From contig CP126204.1 in assembly GCA_030272155.1 (NCBI GenBank), positions 2,347,501-2,411,500 on the forward strand: 64,000 bases of DNA, in the 5' to 3' direction. The DNA is from Tetradesmus obliquus (Eukaryota; Chlorophyta; Chlorophyceae; Sphaeropleales; Scenedesmaceae). The translations under genes were made by a program, and so were the position numbers. Under the pieces are notes generated by a model. That model saw nothing but the letters and a program-made list of their open reading frames with translations, was not told the DNA's origin and made no database searches. Position 1 is the first letter of the stretch. Every line of letters begins with the position of its first letter. Shown piece by piece: positions 61,001 to 64,000 of the stretch.

Positions 61001-64000
61001 GCTGCTTGCTCATTTGTTGTTTTCCTGCAGGCCCAGCCTCACGCCTGGCACAGATTGTGGAGTGGCTAGGAGATGGTGACTACGTCATCGTGTTTGATGA
61101 GTGCCACAAGGCAAAGAACGCGGTGCGTTGCTGCAACAGCTGCTGCTGCAGCGGCTCCTGCAAGCTGGGTGGTTGTTTCAATTGCGGCGCTGCTGCAGCT
61201 AGTGCGATGGTGTGCAGGGCCTGCCATCTCTATCAGCACCAGCCAGTTATCGCTCACATCTTTGCTAACTTGTGGATGCTCTGATGTTTTATTCTATGTG
61301 TCTTCACTGGTGTGGCGCCCAATTGCTGTTGCCGGCTGTCAGTCTGCGTTCAAATTGTGTTACTTTTGTCATTTTCTGCAGATGCCCAAGGAGAAGAAGA
61401 ACGAGTTCCCCATTGACATGATGGGGGGAGAGGCCATGGACAGCAAGACCAAGAAGGGCCAAGGAGGAGGCTTTGCATTCACAACAGGCGGCAGCAAGAC
61501 AGCGCGGGTAAGAGCATGCACATGATGCCTATGGATGGGTCTTTGTATGCTGCTTCTTGCTTATAGGTGCATGCTGTGATCGTTGCTGCTGCATCCATCG
61601 CTGCTGCAAGCATTGCTGCTGCGTGCATTGCTGCTGTAACAACGCTGCTGCATTCATTGCTGCTGCTGTGCAGGCTGTCATCGAGCTGCAGCGGCGGCTG
61701 CCCAACAGTCGAGTCATGTACGTCAGCGCAACAGGTACACAAAGTGACTAACAAGCAGCCCACAGCTGTCCTAGTTCTGGCTCTGCAGTGTTTAAGCACC
61801 TGCTGCTGTACTGCTGCACCTGGTGTCTGTGTCTGCCCCTGCTCTGTATTGCAGCAGCTGCACCCGTCTGCTTGAGCTCTTCTGCAATAACCATCTTACC
61901 TTACATACGTTCAAAGGGGTAGCTACTACAACATTTTGTTCCTGGCAGCTGATGACAGCTTACAGACTGTTTTGAACCATGTTATAACATGTTATTTCTT
62001 CCTGCAGGCGCCAGCGAGGCGGAGAACCTGTGCTACATGGAGCGGCTGGGCCTGTGGGGCCCCGGCAGTGCGTTCCCCTCCAAGAAGGAGTTTGTGGGGC
62101 TGCTGCGGCAGGTGCGGCGGCACACCGGCCTAGCTGTTATGTTGCAGAATCAAGTAATGCGGTCAAACTTGTTGTGGCAAGGCAAAACATACTATCAATG
62201 AACACTTAGGGTTTGGCCCGGCAGCGCCTTCCCCTCAAAGAAGGAGTTTGTGGGGCTGCTGCGGCAGGTGCGGCGGCACACAGGCCTCCCCATATCAGTC
62301 TGCTGCAGCTGTACCACATGGTATTGTGTACTTATGTCTTCTAAGCATGTATTGCATGTTTCTGATGCCGTGCCCGTGCTACCCTCACGCTGCCTTCTTG
62401 CTGCTGCTGCTGCTGCTGCAGGGTGGCATTGGCGCCATGGAGCTGGTGGCAATGGAGCTGAAGGGGGCTGGCTGCTACCTGTCTCGCTCCCTCAGCTGGG
62501 CGGTGAGTGCAGGCTGCACCAAACAGACACCACCGTCATTGCTTGCAGCACATGCAGCCTGCCTGTCTGTTTCACCAGCAGACAGTAAGTCTATTGATGG
62601 GGGCTGGCTGCTATCTGTCTCGCTCCCTCAGCTGGGCGGTGAGTGCACGCTGCACCAAACAAACAGCGCTGCCATTGCTTGCTGGACATGCTGCAGCCTG
62701 CCTGTCTGTGTTTCCTGCAAACAGCAAGCCTGTGGAATTTCAGCACCAGATGTTTAGTCTGTGTCCTGGACATTGTGCGGTGGTGCGTTGCAGTGGCGCG
62801 CAGCACTGTCGTTCACCTGTAGGCAGCTTGCAGCATGTTGCTGTAGCTACGCATGCGATATCTTACAGGCCGCCGCTGCCTGCTGCTGCTGGTGCTGCAG
62901 GATGTGCGCTTCGAGAGTTTGGCGATTGAGGCCTCTGAGTCGTTTGTGCAGCAGTGCAACGGTGACTGTTGCCTGCTGCTGCTGCTGCTGCTGCAGGATG
63001 TTCGCTTTGAGACGGTGGCAATTGGCGCCTCAGAGGCCTTTGTGCAGCAGTACGACGCTGACTGTTGGCTGCTGCTGCTGCAGGATGTTCGCTTTGAGAC
63101 GGTGGCAATCGAAGCCTCTGAGGCCTTTGTGCAGCAGTACGATGCTGCTGTCGACCTGTGGCAGGACACGCGCGAGTTCCTGCGGCTGCATGGCCGCGAC
63201 GTTGGCAGGGTGGATAAAGGGGTGAGCGCTGCACAGCAGCATGCGGGCCACCTCAGCGTTGACTTCTGTCACAGATGTAAATGGGCACAGCAGTTGGAAG
63301 GTTGATTTGTGCGCACAGGCCACGTAGGCTTTTACAGTGTGCCGGCCACCTGCTGGACGGCTGCGCACCGCCACCACACATTGCACCCTTCAGCTGTTGG
63401 AGCGAGCCCGTTCGTTTGAGCTAAGCTGGGACCTTAACCGAACATATGTTGCTTTATGCGCTACTGACACTGCATCACATGTGGTGTTTTGCTTGCTCTG
63501 CTGCTTGCGCTGCTGCAGAACCTGATGGGCCAGTTTGGCAGCGCGCAGCTGCGCTTCTTCAGGCAGCTCTGCACAGCAGCAAAGGTGGGCACGCGTGCAG
63601 CGAGTGTGTTATATCTGCTATTGTGTGTGTTTCCAGAGTGGCGGCCTGCTTAGGGCTCTGGGGATAGGCTGGCTCCATGTTCTGATGTGCAGCACATCAA
63701 GATTTGCTGCTTGATACCTGCAGTGAGCTACACAGCATCACACTTTCCTACATCAGGTCACAGCTCCCTGGTGCTGTACTGCTGTTTCTGATGCATATGT
63801 TTTGCCGTCTTTTCCGTAACGGCTTTTGTTAATGTAACAACATATGCAACATTTGTAACAGGTGGACACAGTGGTGCGGCTGTGTGAAGAGGCACTAGCG
63901 GCAGGCATATGCCCAGTGCTGGGCATACAGAGCATTGGAGAGGCGCGCACTACTGTGTTTCTCAACACCTCAATCAAAATATGAAAAAAAACCTGTCTAA
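58083..64000 (+). CDS. SBNO: Strawberry notch / FORGETTER1-like helicase, C-terminal part outside window
   Basis: Strawberry notch proteins are nuclear helicase-like ATPases; the Arabidopsis member FORGETTER1 works with chromatin remodellers in heat-stress memory. Exons: 58083-58265, 58736-58910, 59149-59253, 59673-59743, 60101-60196, 60408-60774, 61031-61122, 61382-61507, 61674-61734, 62008-62111, 62422-62502, 63084-63221, 63519-63584, 63862 on; phases agree, about 595 residues visible. Motifs: LQFHAVKLACARHEQLLPDG, Walker A GDGPGVGKGRQ, ALWVSVSTDLVVDARRDL, MFCTYDLL, DECH box VIVFDECHKAKN, VMYVSATGASEAENLCYM, GIGAMELVAMELK and IQSIGEART. A low-complexity AT-hook-like insert (KKGGKVGRPPK) follows MFCTYDLL. 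The last exon stays open to a TGA at 63982-63984; in the family the protein continues, so either a donor lies just before that stop or the copy is short. Confidence 0.94.
59335..59400 (+). repeat. Downstream copy of helicase exon 3 3' end and donor
   Basis: LPDGSRAGFFLGDG with its GTGAGCTGG donor recurs about 140 bp after the exon end at 59253. Confidence 0.92.
60003..60088. other. AT-rich island in a helicase intron
   Basis: About 85 bases of almost pure A/T with repeated ATCATATAAAT and CTATTTAT/CTATTAAA words, in sharp contrast to the GC-rich surroundings. It lies just before the exon at 60101, so it may contain the branch point region. Origin unknown. Confidence 0.7.
62214..62285 (+). 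repeat. Downstream copy of helicase exon 10 3' end and donor
   Basis: PGSAFPSKKEFVGLLRQ followed by GTGCGGCGGCACAC repeats the exon end at 62111. Confidence 0.92.
62590..62655 (+). repeat. Downstream copy of helicase exon 11 3' end and donor
   Basis: GAGCYLSRSLSWA-like sequence (here preceded by TIDG-type changes) and GTGAGTGCA recur about 138 bp after the exon end at 62502. Confidence 0.9.
62895..63083 (+). repeat. Two upstream copies of helicase exon 12 acceptor and start
   Basis: CTGCAG plus DVRFE(S/T)(L/V)AI.ASE.FVQQ occurs near 62901 and 62997 and again at the complete exon (63084). The copies differ by several substitutions, so they are older than the giant-gene array. Confidence 0.92.

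Noticed and set aside
1-64000. Retroelements, tRNA or rRNA genes
   Set aside because: No reverse transcriptase, integrase or capsid signature, no long terminal repeats, and no tRNA box A/box B pair were seen by eye on either strand.

Overview
The window is nuclear DNA of a green alga, most likely a chlorophyte of the class Chlorophyceae. The evidence is an algal major lipid droplet protein, a plant-type TRAPPC3, a plant-type TFIIIC WD40/zinc-finger subunit, a chloroplast transit peptide, GC-rich coding DNA cut by many GT-AG introns, and very abundant CAG/CTG trinucleotide runs. Placement in Sphaeropleales (Scenedesmus-like) is a guess. No rRNA, tRNA, CRISPR array or bacterial operon is seen.

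Layout. 1-12667 (-): a large secreted surface protein with a signal peptide, a Cys-rich head and at least 22 Ig/cadherin-like modules; five nearly identical 1299-bp exon-pair units form its middle, and its 3' end lies off the left edge. 14352-29346 (-): the WD40/zinc-finger subunit of TFIIIC (TFIIIC90/GTF3C4 type), with a long insert holding two Agenet-like (Tudor-type) domains. About 29.6-30.7 kb: a 302-bp MITE-like element and a dispersed exon-like repeat that also occurs at 13.9 kb. 31983-36989 (+): 40S ribosomal protein SA. 38391-46297 (-): a single-pass membrane protein with Cys-rich, CBM1-like and SEA-like parts. 46932-49703 (-): TRAPPC3/BET3. 50475-51241 (+): a small plastid-targeted protein of unknown role. 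54295-55674 (-): major lipid droplet protein. 58083-64000 (+): Strawberry notch/FORGETTER1 helicase-like protein, cut by the right edge.

The neighbours do not form a pathway. They are ordinary housekeeping and surface genes: transcription, translation, vesicle tethering, lipid storage, chromatin/heat memory. What unites most of them is gene structure. In six of the eight genes, short blocks made of an exon end plus its splice site and flanking intron are tandemly copied into the adjacent intron, often two to five times, beside (CTG)n tracts that abut 3' splice sites. Extra copies of an exon's 3' end lie downstream with an intact donor; extra copies of an exon's 5' end lie upstream with an intact acceptor; usually only one copy is a complete exon. 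This is the most unusual signal in the window.

Exon models were built by hand from splice motifs, reading-frame continuity and remembered family sequences. Most boundaries agree in phase, but none has been checked against RNA, and a few may be off by one or two bases.
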